Of a stretch of 13,356 nucleotides of DNA, positions 6,462 to 13,356 are shown piece after piece. The position numbers and the translations under genes were made by a program. How positions within the stretch are numbered: position 1 is the stretch's first letter; every line of letters begins with the position of its first letter. The notes below the pieces were generated by a model. That model saw only the letters and a program-made list of their open reading frames with translations, made no database searches and was not told the origin of the DNA. Source of the DNA: Sulfurovum sp. UBA1140 (GTDB taxonomy: Bacteria; Campylobacterota; Campylobacteria; Campylobacterales; Sulfurovaceae); contig DCAF01000023.1 of the NCBI GenBank assembly GCA_002311915.1, forward strand, positions 1-13,356, given 5' to 3'.

Positions 6462-8126
6462 TTACATATAGTTATATTCTGGACCATCGCCACCATAAGG
6501 TGTTGTCCAAGTTATTCCACCGTTAGGTGATTTAATGTCACATGTTTTACAGTGTACACAGTTCTCTGCGTGGAGTCTTAGTGATTTAGCACCACTCTTT
6601 CTATCGACATGAAGCTCATAAACCTCAGCAGGACAAGCCGCCGCTACTGGCATACCATACTCTTCAATGTTGGATGATTGGAACTGCTCTGGATTGGTAA
6701 CCACAAGGTGAGGTACTTGATGTTCATCATGCATCGCTTTTGAGTGGAATACTCCTGTTACTTTATCAAAAGTAATCTTTTTGTCCCACTCCAGTTTTCC
6801 TGCAAATCGCTCTGCAAAAGGAATACCTTTATAGTCAGAAAGTGTTTGCGTCTCATCCGCATCAGCAATGGTTTTAGGTACAAATAGACAAGTACCACCC
6901 GTTACGAGCTGAATTCCCATCTTTAATCCACCAAGAATCATACCATCATTCATAACAGCTCTCATATTTCTAATTGGGTACATCTCTTTATAGATAAAGC
7001 TGTTGTTTACCCGCTCTTCATACTCTGCAAGTGTCTCTTTGGTGGTATCACCTTTAGTAAAGGCACTCATGGCTGTTCTAGCAGCACAGATACCTGAACG
7101 AATTGCCAAGTGAACCCCTTTAAGCCTAGCTGTTGTTAAGAAACCAGCACTGTCACCAACAATCATCAAATTGTCTTCATAATATTTTGGCATAGAGTTC
7201 CATCCACCCTCAGGGAGTGTTTTGGCACCAAATTCAACCACACTACCACCCTCTAAAAATTTAGAGACATACGGGTGAGTTTTCCATACCTGCATTGCTG
7301 CGTGAGTATCAAAGCTTGGATCTTTATAATCAAGACCAACCACCAATCCAAGAGCAACTCTATTGTCGGTTAATCCATAAATAAATCCACCACCAAACTC
7401 TGATTTATCTTCAAGAGGATAACCAAAGGTATGATAAACAGCACCTGCTTCAATGTTCCCCTCAGGAACTTTCCAAATCTCTTTAACACCTAAAGAGTAG
7501 ATTTGTGGATTCTTACCCGAATCTAAATTAAATCGGGTGATAACGTTTTTAGTCAAACTTCCACGTGTCCCCTCAGCTAAAATTGTAATATCTGCTTCAA
7601 CAACGGTTCCAGCTTGATAATTCTTCTGTTTTTCACCATTATGGTCAACACCTGTATCTTTGGTCTTAACTCCTGCTACTTTACCATCTGCATCATAAAG
7701 CATATCATCAACAGAAAATCCTGTGTATATCTCTACACCTTTACCCTCGGCAATTTTGGCTAAATATCGACAAACTTCTGCCAATGAAGCAATATAATTA
7801 CCCTCATTATTCATATATGGTGGATGAAATGGCAATTCCATCTGACCACCACTACCTAACTTTACAGTTACATCGGTTGATACTTTTGAATCAAACGGAA
7901 TACCGTCAAACTCCTCTTCAGTTAGCAATGATTGAAAAACTTTTGGTCTTATTACTGCCCCTGAAAGTATATGTGAACCAATTGAACTACCCTTTTCAAT
8001 GAGCATTATTCTCTTCTCTTGACCGTTCTGCTTGAGATTGTTAGCAAGCTCAATTGCTGTGGCAAGACCAGCAGGTCCTCCTCCAACAATAAGTACATCA
8101 GTTGAAATAACGTCTTGATTATCCAT
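6462..8126 (-). CDS. Electron transfer flavoprotein:quinone oxidoreductase
   Basis: A 554-aa membrane-associated iron-sulfur flavoprotein that takes electrons from reduced ETF and passes them to quinone, most likely menaquinone in such a host (inference). The amino end has the FAD dinucleotide fold V-L-I-V-G-G-G-P-A-G-L-A (11-22), and a second flavin motif reads I-V-G-D-S-A-G-F-L (322-330). The carboxyl end is a ferredoxin-like domain with four cysteines for one 4Fe-4S cluster: A-C498-P-A-E-V-Y and N-C523-V-H-C526-K-T-C529. Length and domain order match full-length family members, with the cluster domain fused rather than a separate FixX. GGGAGAG precedes the ATG at good spacing. It is the first gene of an operon with the EtfB-EtfA fusion. 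Confidence 0.94.
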   Translation of the reverse strand: MDNQDVISTDVLIVGGGPAGLATAIELANNLKQNGQEKRIMLIEKGSSIGSHILSGAVIRPKVFQSLLTEEEFDGIPFDSKVSTDVTVKLGSGGQMELPFHPPYMNNEGNYIASLAEVCRYLAKIAEGKGVEIYTGFSVDDMLYDADGKVAGVKTKDTGVDHNGEKQKNYQAGTVVEADITILAEGTRGSLTKNVITRFNLDSGKNPQIYSLGVKEIWKVPEGNIEAGAVYHTFGYPLEDKSEFGGGFIYGLTDNRVALGLVVGLDYKDPSFDTHAAMQVWKTHPYVSKFLEGGSVVEFGAKTLPEGGWNSMPKYYEDNLMIVGDSAGFLTTARLKGVHLAIRSGICAARTAMSAFTKGDTTKETLAEYEERVNNSFIYKEMYPIRNMRAVMNDGMILGGLKMGIQLVTGGTCLFVPKTIADADETQTLSDYKGIPFAERFAGKLEWDKKITFDKVTGVFHSKAMHDEHQVPHLVVTNPEQFQSSNIEEYGMPVAAACPAEVYELHVDRKSGAKSLRLHAENCVHCKTCDIKSPNGGITWTTPYGGDGPEYNYM

Positions 8127-8429
8127 TAAGCACTCTCCCTAAATTTATAAAATCACTTCACAACCATACCTCGTTCATTTTTCCCTTCTCTCTGTTCAAG
8201 AGAACCCTTTTAATAGTAGAATGAAAAAACCATAATATAATAAAGCGTTATTAAACATATCAAAATTTTAAATAATTTGCAAATTAGGAAATGGTGAATT
8301 TCTATGAAATAGTGTTTTGTGGAGAAGAGTAACAGTTATGCAGATAAATGATAATAAGTATAATTTATTTTTATCAATCAATCAAAAGGATAAATCCTTC
8401 TGATTTGGTCTTAAATTTAGGATAATCTC
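8127..8429. other. Intergenic region of about 300 bp, no gene seen
   Basis: This lies between the second malate dehydrogenase and the ETF-QO gene, both on the minus strand. It must hold the promoter for the ETF genes, but several TATA-like stretches (for example near 8148-8155 and 8233-8245) are equally plausible and I cannot choose. A 13-codon plus-strand frame at about 8292 is too short and lacks a properly spaced SD. A hairpin near the right end is listed separately. Confidence 0.5.
8382..8403 (-). terminator. Possible weak terminator after the second mdh
   Basis: TCAAAAGGA-TAAA-TCCTTCTGA forms a 9-bp stem (one G-T pair on the reverse strand) with a 4-base loop, 27 bases beyond the stop of the gene at 8430. 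No clean T-tract follows in the minus direction, so it may instead be an mRNA-end or processing hairpin. A smaller TAGGA...TCCTA hairpin lies between it and the stop codon. Confidence 0.35.
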
Positions 8430-9389
8430 CTATTTTTCATCAAAAAAGTTTAGTTCATAAAGCTTATCAACCATCTCTTGAACCGATTTAACAGAGTTTG
8501 AAAATCGCTCTTTTTGACAATAGTCTAACTTAAAGTCATCCATAATCTTCTCGACACCACCTGCTCCAATCATAACAGGAACACCCGAGACAATATTATT
8601 GGCTTCAAACTCTCCTTTAAGATAGACAGCACAAGAGTGAACCTGTTTGGTATCTTTTAAAATAGCATCTACCATCACCGTTGTAGATTTTGCAGGAGCA
8701 TAATAAGCAGAACCATTACCTAAAAGCTTAACAATTTGACCTCCACCATTTTTGGTCTTGTCTACAATCTCTTTAAGTTCTGTTCGAGTAATAAGGTCAT
8801 CAATAGGAATACCAGCTACGGTTGTAAATCGAGTTAACGGAACCATTGTATCACCATGACCACCCATAACTGTCGCACGAATTTGTCCTGCACCAATTTC
8901 TAGCTTTTCATAGATAAAGTGAGCCATTCTAGCTGAATCTAAAATTCCTGCCATACCTAAAACTCTCTCTCTTGGAAAACCTGTCTCTTTAAGTGCAACA
9001 TAGGTCATAACATCCAGTGGATTAGAGACCACAATAACCACTGCATTAGGAGCACACTCTTTAATTTCTCTGGCATAGTTTTTTACGATTTCTGCATTTT
9101 TAAGCAGTAAATCATCTCTGTTCATTCCAGGTGTTCTAGGAGCTCCTGCGGTGATAACCACAATATCAGAATCAGCCATATCGGCAGGAGTCTCGGCTGC
9201 TGTTACAATCGTATGTGCTCTTGCTGCATTGGCAGCTTGTGACATATCAAGGGCTTTTCCTTTGGCTACATCAATATTTCTACCCCGTAGTACAACATTA
9301 TGACATGCACCGTTCATTGCCAAAATAAACGCTACTGTTGAACCAAAGTTACCTGTTCCAATAACCGTGACCTTTTTACCTTTTGCCAT
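8430..9389 (-). CDS. Malate dehydrogenase paralogue, predicted NADP-type
   Basis: A 319-aa second member of the LDH/MDH family, read as a malate dehydrogenase from G-A-P-R85-T-P-G-M-N-R91 (Arg at the substrate-choice position), L-D151-S-A-R154 and G-G-H178-G-D-T-M-V-P-L. The Rossmann motif is G-T-G-N-F-G (11-16). At the end of the second strand, where NAD enzymes have Asp, it reads V-V-L-R35-G36-R37-N. Loss of the Asp with flanking arginines is a typical NADP signature, so I predict NADP(H) preference; this is inference from one motif. AAAGGA precedes the ATG. It has its own TATAAT and about 300 bases on its 3' side, so it is probably transcribed separately from the ETF operon. It is a distant paralogue of the gene at 3453, not a recent duplicate. 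Confidence 0.9.
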   Translation of the reverse strand: MAKGKKVTVIGTGNFGSTVAFILAMNGACHNVVLRGRNIDVAKGKALDMSQAANAARAHTIVTAAETPADMADSDIVVITAGAPRTPGMNRDDLLLKNAEIVKNYAREIKECAPNAVVIVVSNPLDVMTYVALKETGFPRERVLGMAGILDSARMAHFIYEKLEIGAGQIRATVMGGHGDTMVPLTRFTTVAGIPIDDLITRTELKEIVDKTKNGGGQIVKLLGNGSAYYAPAKSTTVMVDAILKDTKQVHSCAVYLKGEFEANNIVSGVPVMIGAGGVEKIMDDFKLDYCQKERFSNSVKSVQEMVDKLYELNFFDEK

Positions 9390-9423
9390 TTCAATCCTTT
9401 GTATTATAAGTTAAATTGATTTA

Positions 9424-9429
9424 ATTATA
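9424..9429 (-). promoter_or_regulatory. Probable -10 element for the second mdh
   Basis: TATAAT on the reverse strand lies 35 bases before the ATG at 9389, giving a predicted leader of about 28 bases with AAAGGA near its end. No clear -35 box. A second TATAAT-like stretch nearer the gene would leave no room for a leader. Confidence 0.4.
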
Positions 9430-9586
9430 TCGTGACTAGGTAACAGAGATGTAACATTAGGTTGAGAAGAGATTTGTTTTTAGGAGTTTGCGAAGAGTAG
9501 AAACACTATTAAATTAGATAACATCATTTACTTCACCTTTAACCAAAAAGTTATATACTAATATCACTATTTAGTAAGGATATATC

Positions 9587-9682
9587 ATGAAAAAATCACT
9601 TTTAATCATTGCATCAACAACACTGCTCTTCTCGACAGTTCACAGTGCCAGTTTTAACTGTATCAAATCTACTTTGGAATAG
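9587..9682 (+). pseudogene. Signal-peptide stub of a truncated secreted protein
   Basis: A 31-codon frame: M-K-K-S-L-L-I-I-A-S-T-T-L-L-F-S-T-V-H-S-A followed by S-F-N-C-I-K-S-T-L-E and a TAG stop. It starts with a well-formed signal peptide (Lys-Lys, hydrophobic core, cleavage after H-S-A) and has TAAGGA properly spaced before the ATG, so the 5' end looks like a genuine exported gene. Only ten mature residues follow; S-F-N-C resembles the mature start (S-F-D-C) of small lysozyme-inhibitor-like DUF1311/LprI proteins, a weak hint. Its end overlaps the 3' end of the convergent CAP lipoprotein gene by 14 bases. The simplest reading is a 5' remnant whose rest was lost; a genuine short secreted peptide is possible. 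Confidence 0.55.
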
Positions 9683-10976
9683 CAAAGTTCTGTGTCCAGT
9701 AGTATATATAATCTGCATTATCATCTTTGACCATTGCCATGCCTACTTCGGTAAATTCGGTATTCATAATATTTGCACAATGTCCATCACTGCTTAAAAG
9801 TTTTTGAACTGCTTTTTCTCCTGTGTCGATAGTAGTCCCTCCTGCAATATTTTCAGCAATTTTGCTCCAAAGGTAGCCATAGTTGTCGATGCGTTCTCTA
9901 AAAGAGCTATTTTTTCCCAATATTTGACCTGTCCAATCCGATGCAGTTCCTGAACCACTATGAGAAAAGCTATTGCTAGTGGTTAAATCTTGCGTATGTT
10001 CATAGGCAGATTTATACAATTTTTCACTCCATGTTAAGGGGTTGGCAGGGGGAAATACTCCTTCACTGCCACAATTTTGTTCACTACTTCGGGCAAGGTT
10101 AAGGGCATCAAGATAGGCTTGTTGATCATTTGGTAAGAGAGTTGGGATAAGAGCAGTTGGGGTAATTAATGCAATGACTTCAAGGTATATGCTATCGGTA
10201 GCAGTTGCTCCATCATCATCGGTAACTCTTAGGGTCAAGGTGTCAGTTCCCACTACGGTTGGTCGATAATTAAGCTCTGCCGTGGTTCCTAAAGTAGTAT
10301 TGCCATTTTTCCAAAGATAAGAGACAATATTTCCATCACTGTCGGTTCCACTTCCTGTAATGGTGATAAATTGATTGACCTCTCCTTGTCTATTTTCTCC
10401 TGCATTGGCAGTGGGTGCTAAGTTGGGAGAAGCAGGTGCTTTGCTGACCACTATATTAAGGTTATCTGTGGCAGTTGCTCCATCATTATCTGTGACCGTG
10501 AGGGTTAAAGTATCAATTCCCACAACAGTAGGGCGATACTCTAGTACGGCTTCGGTACCCAAAGTAACGCTACCTTGTTCCCAAAGATAAGCAATAATGG
10601 TTCCATCCACATCAGTTCCACTTCCTGTTAAGGTTATAGATTCATTAATTTGTATGGTTGCATCTTCTCCTGCTATGGCTGTGGGCAGAATATTAATATT
10701 GGCTTGTTGTGTTAGGGCATCTAACTCTTCAACGGTATCAACATCTTCTGCCTCTAATCCATCGACCAATGCATTGACTTTAGAGAGGTTATCGGCTGTA
10801 ATACCACTTACCCCCACATCAATATAATCTTGTAGTGTTGGTTGAGGATTGTTGGTGCTATCTTGGGCATAAGATTTTATCTTATAGATAGGTGAGTTCT
10901 CTAGGTTCTCATTGTTACTACCACTATCACAGGCAACCAGTAATAAAAGCACCAAACTTAACTCTATTATTTTCAT
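9669..10976 (-). CDS. Lipoprotein with two PKD domains and a C-terminal CAP/SCP domain
   Basis: 435 aa. Lipobox L-V-A-C16 with Asp next to the lipidated Cys, a residue that in enterobacteria favours inner-membrane retention. Residues 47-92 form a short helical module (L-Q-D-Y-I-D-V-G-V-S-G-I-T-A-D-N-L) of a kind that recurs in bacterial surface proteins. Two PKD-like beta-sandwich domains follow (about 98-178 and 187-268; D-G-A-T-A-T-D at 165 and 255). The carboxyl part (about 285-435) is a YkwD-type CAP domain: F-S-H339-S, A-E-N-I-A-G-G (374-380), G-H399-C-A-N-I-M, Y-Y-W-T-Q-N-F-A, with Cys302 and Cys400 likely paired. CAP proteins of bacteria have varied or unknown roles, so I give no activity. 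AAGGAT precedes the ATG, 21 bases after the M23 gene: last gene of the envelope operon. Confidence 0.9.
   Translation of the reverse strand: MKIIELSLVLLLLVACDSGSNNENLENSPIYKIKSYAQDSTNNPQPTLQDYIDVGVSGITADNLSKVNALVDGLEAEDVDTVEELDALTQQANINILPTAIAGEDATIQINESITLTGSGTDVDGTIIAYLWEQGSVTLGTEAVLEYRPTVVGIDTLTLTVTDNDGATATDNLNIVVSKAPASPNLAPTANAGENRQGEVNQFITITGSGTDSDGNIVSYLWKNGNTTLGTTAELNYRPTVVGTDTLTLRVTDDDGATATDSIYLEVIALITPTALIPTLLPNDQQAYLDALNLARSSEQNCGSEGVFPPANPLTWSEKLYKSAYEHTQDLTTSNSFSHSGSGTASDWTGQILGKNSSFRERIDNYGYLWSKIAENIAGGTTIDTGEKAVQKLLSSDGHCANIMNTEFTEVGMAMVKDDNADYIYYWTQNFAIPK
10173..10685 (-). repeat. Tandem duplication encoding the two PKD domains
   Basis: The two PKD domains are offset by exactly 90 codons (270 bases): G-S-G-T-D-x-D-G at 118 and 208, Y-R-P-T-V-V-G at 147 and 237, V-T-D-x-D-G-A-T-A-T-D at 161 and 251. 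The close identity suggests an internal duplication within one gene, and a site where copy number could change by recombination. Confidence 0.7.
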
Positions 10977-10997
10977 TTTTTATCCTTTATTTAATCG

Positions 10998-11714
10998 TTA
11001 AGGTCTACCCTGTAACAGCCGTTTATAAGCATCTACTAAAGAGCTGTAAGGGGGGACAAAAATACTTTTTGAACGTCCATTTATAAGAATGGTCTGTTTC
11101 ATATCAAAATGTAGATGAATAGAGGTCTTCGTACCACCCATATTGTCTGAAATTAGTCCTACTCTTTGACCTCGTTTTACATGTTCTCCTCGGTAGACTT
11201 GTAGGCTTTTGGAGTCTAAGTGTAGATAACGGTAGGTTCTGCCTGACTCCCCTCTTAAAGAGACGGTATATTTTCCAATATAGGTGATAACACCCTTTTC
11301 GACAGCCACGGCGTAGTATTTTCTTTTTTCACAGGTTGAACTCCGTATATCAACCCCTTGGTGACCTTTACCTGATGGGCATAAGGGCATACCCCAACCA
11401 CGTTTTTCACAATAGTTGTCATTCCATGGATATTGGTAATTTCTTTTATCACATAGGCTTCCTCTTGCACCATACATCCCCCCAATACCATAAACTTGTG
11501 AGTTGATGTAGGCAGGTGCAGATTCTAGTGGAAAACGAATATTGGGTGCATAGATATAGTTGTCCCATAATCGACCTTGTCCACTTTTGGCAGGTACCAG
11601 TTGTCCTACAGGGGTGTAGCTAAACTTTTTTGCTTCTGAAGAGAGCTGTGGCGTTGTTTTTTTTGCACAAGCAGAGAGAAAGAGTAAGAGTATAATGGTT
11701 ATTAAAATTTTCAT
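10998..11714 (-). CDS. M23-family peptidase lipoprotein
   Basis: 238 aa. Lipobox F-L-S-A-C16 makes it an envelope lipoprotein. The carboxyl half is a LytM/M23 zinc-peptidase fold: G-H118-Q-G-V-D122 (first zinc ligands), Y-R-Y-L-H165-L (catalytic His position) and S-I-H200-L-H202-F. All expected metal and catalytic residues are present, so a peptidoglycan-cleaving endopeptidase is likely. The amino half is unfamiliar and Tyr/Gly-rich. Four cysteines outside the lipobox (88, 102, 112, 128) around the active-site entrance suggest disulfides. AGGAGG precedes the ATG and is written within the last codons of the upstream gene, which it overlaps by 4 bases (ATGA), so translation is coupled. Confidence 0.92.
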   Translation of the reverse strand: MKILITIILLLFLSACAKKTTPQLSSEAKKFSYTPVGQLVPAKSGQGRLWDNYIYAPNIRFPLESAPAYINSQVYGIGGMYGARGSLCDKRNYQYPWNDNYCEKRGWGMPLCPSGKGHQGVDIRSSTCEKRKYYAVAVEKGVITYIGKYTVSLRGESGRTYRYLHLDSKSLQVYRGEHVKRGQRVGLISDNMGGTKTSIHLHFDMKQTILINGRSKSIFVPPYSSLVDAYKRLLQGRP

Positions 11715-12232
11715 CTTTTGCCTCCTACAATAATTAACCCATTAAATATCTGTTTTAAAAAAGTCTCTTGGGTACATCGTTTGTCACTCTTTGGGCTGTC
11801 ACACTCCAACACCAAAGCGTAGTTGACTCCATGTCGATTAAAATCAGTGGTCATCATGCCTTCTGCTTGGGTAAAGGTGATGGGTGATGCTTTCATCATT
11901 TTCTGAAATTGTTTATTAGCAGAGGTAACTTTTTGTTGATAGGTTCTATCACCTGAAACCATTAAGGTAGCTCCTTTTAAAAAAATAGTAATGGTATAGA
12001 AATTTTTATCTGAAACAATAGACATCGTTTTGTCATAGACATAAAATCTAGGGATATATATAGGTAGAGTAATATTGTTAGTAGCTTTTTTTAAGACCGT
12101 AGGGTAGGCTCTTTTTATCTTTTCATGTTGGCTTTTGGCTTTTGGCCAATTGACCTCTAATACGCCCCCTGATGCTTTAAGTTCTGAAATAAAAAATCCA
12201 AAAATTATGGATAAAGTTAAGATTAAACGCAT
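11711..12232 (-). CDS. Exported protein of unknown function (173 aa)
   Basis: I do not recognise the family. A signal peptide (hydrophobic 3-16, cleavage after E-L-K-A) leads to a mature chain of about 153 residues that is basic and looks alpha/beta: I-T-L-P-I-Y-I-P-R-F-Y-V-Y-D, then F-Y-T-I-T-I-F-L-K-G-A-T-L-M-V-S-G-D, ending L-I-I-V-G-G-K-R. Two cysteines lie close together (E-C-D-S-P and R-C-T-Q) and may form a disulfide. AAGGAGC precedes the ATG, 15 bases after ywbE. The last codons overlap the M23 peptidase start, so the two products are made together; it may be a partner, inhibitor or adaptor of that peptidase (inference from linkage only). Confidence 0.8.
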   Translation of the reverse strand: MRLILTLSIIFGFFISELKASGGVLEVNWPKAKSQHEKIKRAYPTVLKKATNNITLPIYIPRFYVYDKTMSIVSDKNFYTITIFLKGATLMVSGDRTYQQKVTSANKQFQKMMKASPITFTQAEGMMTTDFNRHGVNYALVLECDSPKSDKRCTQETFLKQIFNGLIIVGGKR

Positions 12233-12247
12233 ATTTTTGCTCCTTTT

Positions 12248-12439
12248 TTAGTATATCTCTTTAACACGTCCAACTTCTCCACCAACCAAACGCACTTTAA
12301 TACCATGAGGATGTTTGGGCGACTTGGTTAAAATATCTCGAACCGTTCCTTCTGTAATATATCCTGATGATTGATCTTCTTTTAAGACGATACCTACTTG
12401 CAGTCCACTTTTAATATTTTTTCTGATTTTTCCATCCAT
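12248..12439 (-). CDS. ywbE: YwbE family small protein (DUF2196)
   Basis: A 63-aa basic protein: M-D-G-K-I-R-K-N-I-K-S-G-L-Q-V-G-I-V-L-K, then G-Y-I-T-E-G-T-V-R-D-I-L-T, S-P-K-H-P-H-G-I-K-V-R-L and V-G-R-V-K-E-I-Y. This is the whole of the widely conserved YwbE domain, a small KOW/SH3-like barrel with no established function known to me. The frame stays open up to 12541, but family length begins at M-D-G-K, an A-rich SD-like AAAAAGG lies before that ATG, and the likely -10 at 12473-12478 would put the transcript start after the upstream ATG. It heads the run ywbE, exported protein, M23, CAP lipoprotein. Confidence 0.88.
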   Translation of the reverse strand: MDGKIRKNIKSGLQVGIVLKEDQSSGYITEGTVRDILTKSPKHPHGIKVRLVGGEVGRVKEIY

Positions 12440-12472
12440 ATTCTTAGCCTTTTTATAATAAATTAATGTAAC

Positions 12473-12478
12473 ATTATA
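12473..12478 (-). promoter_or_regulatory. Probable -10 element for the ywbE-M23-CAP operon
   Basis: TATAAT on the reverse strand (within TTGGCTATAATG) lies 33 bases before the chosen ywbE start, leaving a leader of about 27 bases. No firm -35 hexamer. Confidence 0.45.
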
Positions 12479-12574
12479 GCCAACCGTTGTGTAAGAAAGA
12501 AACAAATAATAAATATAATTTTGACCAAAGCCGACTTTCATTCTCCTATTTAAAATAAATCGCTAAACTCATGC

Positions 12575-12580
12575 TATTAA
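12575..12580 (+). promoter_or_regulatory. Possible extended -10 element for the isocitrate dehydrogenase gene
   Basis: TGCTATTAA is a TGn-extended, imperfect -10 hexamer 20 bases before the ATG. It would give a very short leader that just includes AAGGA (12590-12594). A more distant promoter within 12479-12570 is equally possible. Confidence 0.3.
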
Positions 12581-12600
12581 ATTACGCATAAGGACGACAT

Positions 12601-13356
12601 ATGTCATTACCAAAAATTATCTGGACAAAAATTGATGAGGCACCAGCACTAGCTACTTACTCATTGCTACCAATCGTAAACGCGTTTACACAAGCAGCAG
12701 GAGTTTCAGTTGTAACTTCAGACATTTCATTGGCAGGAAGAGTTCTTTCAGCAATGGGTCTGGCAGTTGATGAGCTTTCTAAACTAGGCGTTGTTGTTTT
12801 AGAAGAAGATGGAAACATCATTAAACTTCCAAACATTTCAGCATCAGTTGGTCAGCTTAAAGATTGTATTGCAGAGCTTCAAGCTCAAGGAAATGATATT
12901 CCTAATTACCCTGAAAATCCAGCAAATGCAGAAGAGGAAGAGATTCAAGCTAAATACTCTGCTTGTCTAGGAAGTGCTGTTAACCCTGTACTTAGAGAAG
13001 GTAACTCAGACAGAAGAGCAGCAAAAGCTGTTAAGAAATTTGCACAAAACAACCCTCATAAACTTAGAGCATTCCCTGAAAATCCTAAAGCATATGTTAC
13101 ACATATGGAAGGTAACGGAGACTTTTTTGGAAACGAAAAATCAGTTACTTGTGACAAAGACCAAAAAGTAACCATCGCTTTAAATGGTAATACTTTAACA
13201 ACTATTGACGCAGTTGCATCAGAGATTCTTGATGGTACATATATGTCAGTTGCAGCGTTGAATACATTCTATGCAAAAACTATTGAAGATGCAAAATCAA
13301 ACGATGTTTTATGGTCACTACACCTAAAAGCAACCATGATGAAAATCTCTGACCCT
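12601..13356 (+). CDS. Monomeric isocitrate dehydrogenase (NADP-type), N-terminal part
   Basis: 252 codons are present and the frame runs off the right edge; full-length enzymes are about 740 aa. The amino end M-S-L-P-K-I-I-W-T-K-I-D-E-A-P-A-L-A-T-Y is the family start, followed by D-I-S-L-A-G-R-V-L (41-49), I-K-L-P-N-I-S-A-S-V (75-84), G-S-A-V-N-P-V-L-R-E-G-N-S-D-R-R (about 125-140) with substrate-binding Ser/Asn/Arg residues, and G-D-F-F-G-N-E-K-S (about 174-182). The enzyme interconverts isocitrate and 2-oxoglutarate with NADP; in a reductive cycle it would carboxylate 2-oxoglutarate. AAGGA lies before the ATG. It is divergent from ywbE. The monomeric type is unrelated in length to the common homodimeric Icd. 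The NADP-binding region lies beyond the edge, so cofactor is by family knowledge. Confidence 0.94.
   Translation, partial: MSLPKIIWTKIDEAPALATYSLLPIVNAFTQAAGVSVVTSDISLAGRVLSAMGLAVDELSKLGVVVLEEDGNIIKLPNISASVGQLKDCIAELQAQGNDIPNYPENPANAEEEEIQAKYSACLGSAVNPVLREGNSDRRAAKAVKKFAQNNPHKLRAFPENPKAYVTHMEGNGDFFGNEKSVTCDKDQKVTIALNGNTLTTIDAVASEILDGTYMSVAALNTFYAKTIEDAKSNDVLWSLHLKATMMKISDP

Noticed and set aside
8292..8333. 13-codon plus-strand frame in the 8127-8429 gap
   Set aside because: Too short, AGGAA directly abuts the ATG, and no signal or membrane character.
8375..8384. CAATCAATCAA direct repeat, also near 400-410
   Set aside because: Very short simple-sequence repeat expected in AT-rich DNA; no spacing or array that suggests CRISPR or operator sites.
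3453..9389. Idea that one of the two mdh genes is a lactate dehydrogenase
   Set aside because: Both have Arg, not Gln, at the substrate-choice position of the mobile loop (P-R-K / P-R-T), the malate signature.
11255..11491. 78-codon reverse-strand frame within the M23 gene
   Set aside because: Shadow of the M23 reading frame; no SD and no plausible protein features.
12440..12541. Longer ywbE start at 12541 (34 extra residues)
   Set aside because: The extension would contain the likely promoter -10 and does not fit the length of the YwbE family; M-D-G-K at 12439 does.
12974..13171. 65-codon plus-strand frame in the isocitrate dehydrogenase gene
   Set aside because: Out-of-frame shadow inside a clearly recognised, highly conserved coding sequence.

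Overview
The window is AT-rich bacterial DNA with short intergenic gaps and clear AAGGA-type ribosome binding sites. It carries a set of citric-acid-cycle enzymes: succinyl-CoA synthetase beta, two malate dehydrogenases and a monomeric NADP-type isocitrate dehydrogenase. It also has flavoprotein electron transfer genes and small envelope genes. Gene content and composition suggest a Campylobacterota member of the Sulfurimonas/Sulfurovum kind, where a bidirectional or reductive TCA cycle is common. That assignment is inference from gene content; no rRNA or other marker is present.

Layout, left to right. The 5' end of sucC (minus, TTG start) leaves the window at base 1. A non-coding, AT-rich divergent region (113-423) follows, then a small unrecognised plus-strand gene (424-708). 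Next is a tightly overlapping minus-strand operon, read right to left: a TlpA/thioredoxin-like periplasmic protein, a DUF4266 mini-lipoprotein with a Gly-rich CGCN tail, a DUF3570 outer-membrane beta-barrel, and an ApbE-family flavin transferase. The barrel carries three D-x-x-S-G-A-[T/S] motifs that look like ApbE flavinylation sites. This operon is the best candidate for a poorly described system in the window.

Right of it (3453-8126, minus) is ETF:quinone oxidoreductase, then a single-chain EtfB-EtfA fusion, then a malate dehydrogenase with an NAD-type Rossmann fold. A branched palindromic repeat sits between the fusion gene and mdh. A second malate dehydrogenase (8430-9389) has lost the NAD-selecting Asp and has R-G-R in its place, which suggests NADP use. 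The paralogues may therefore serve different nucleotide pools, next to an NADP-type isocitrate dehydrogenase at the right edge.

From 9587 to 12439 lies an envelope region. A 31-codon signal-peptide stub converges on a minus-strand operon of ywbE, an exported protein of unknown function, an M23 peptidase lipoprotein, and a PKD-PKD-CAP lipoprotein. The monomeric isocitrate dehydrogenase gene starts at 12601 on the plus strand and runs off the right edge. I saw no tRNA, rRNA, CRISPR array, transposase or prophage gene.
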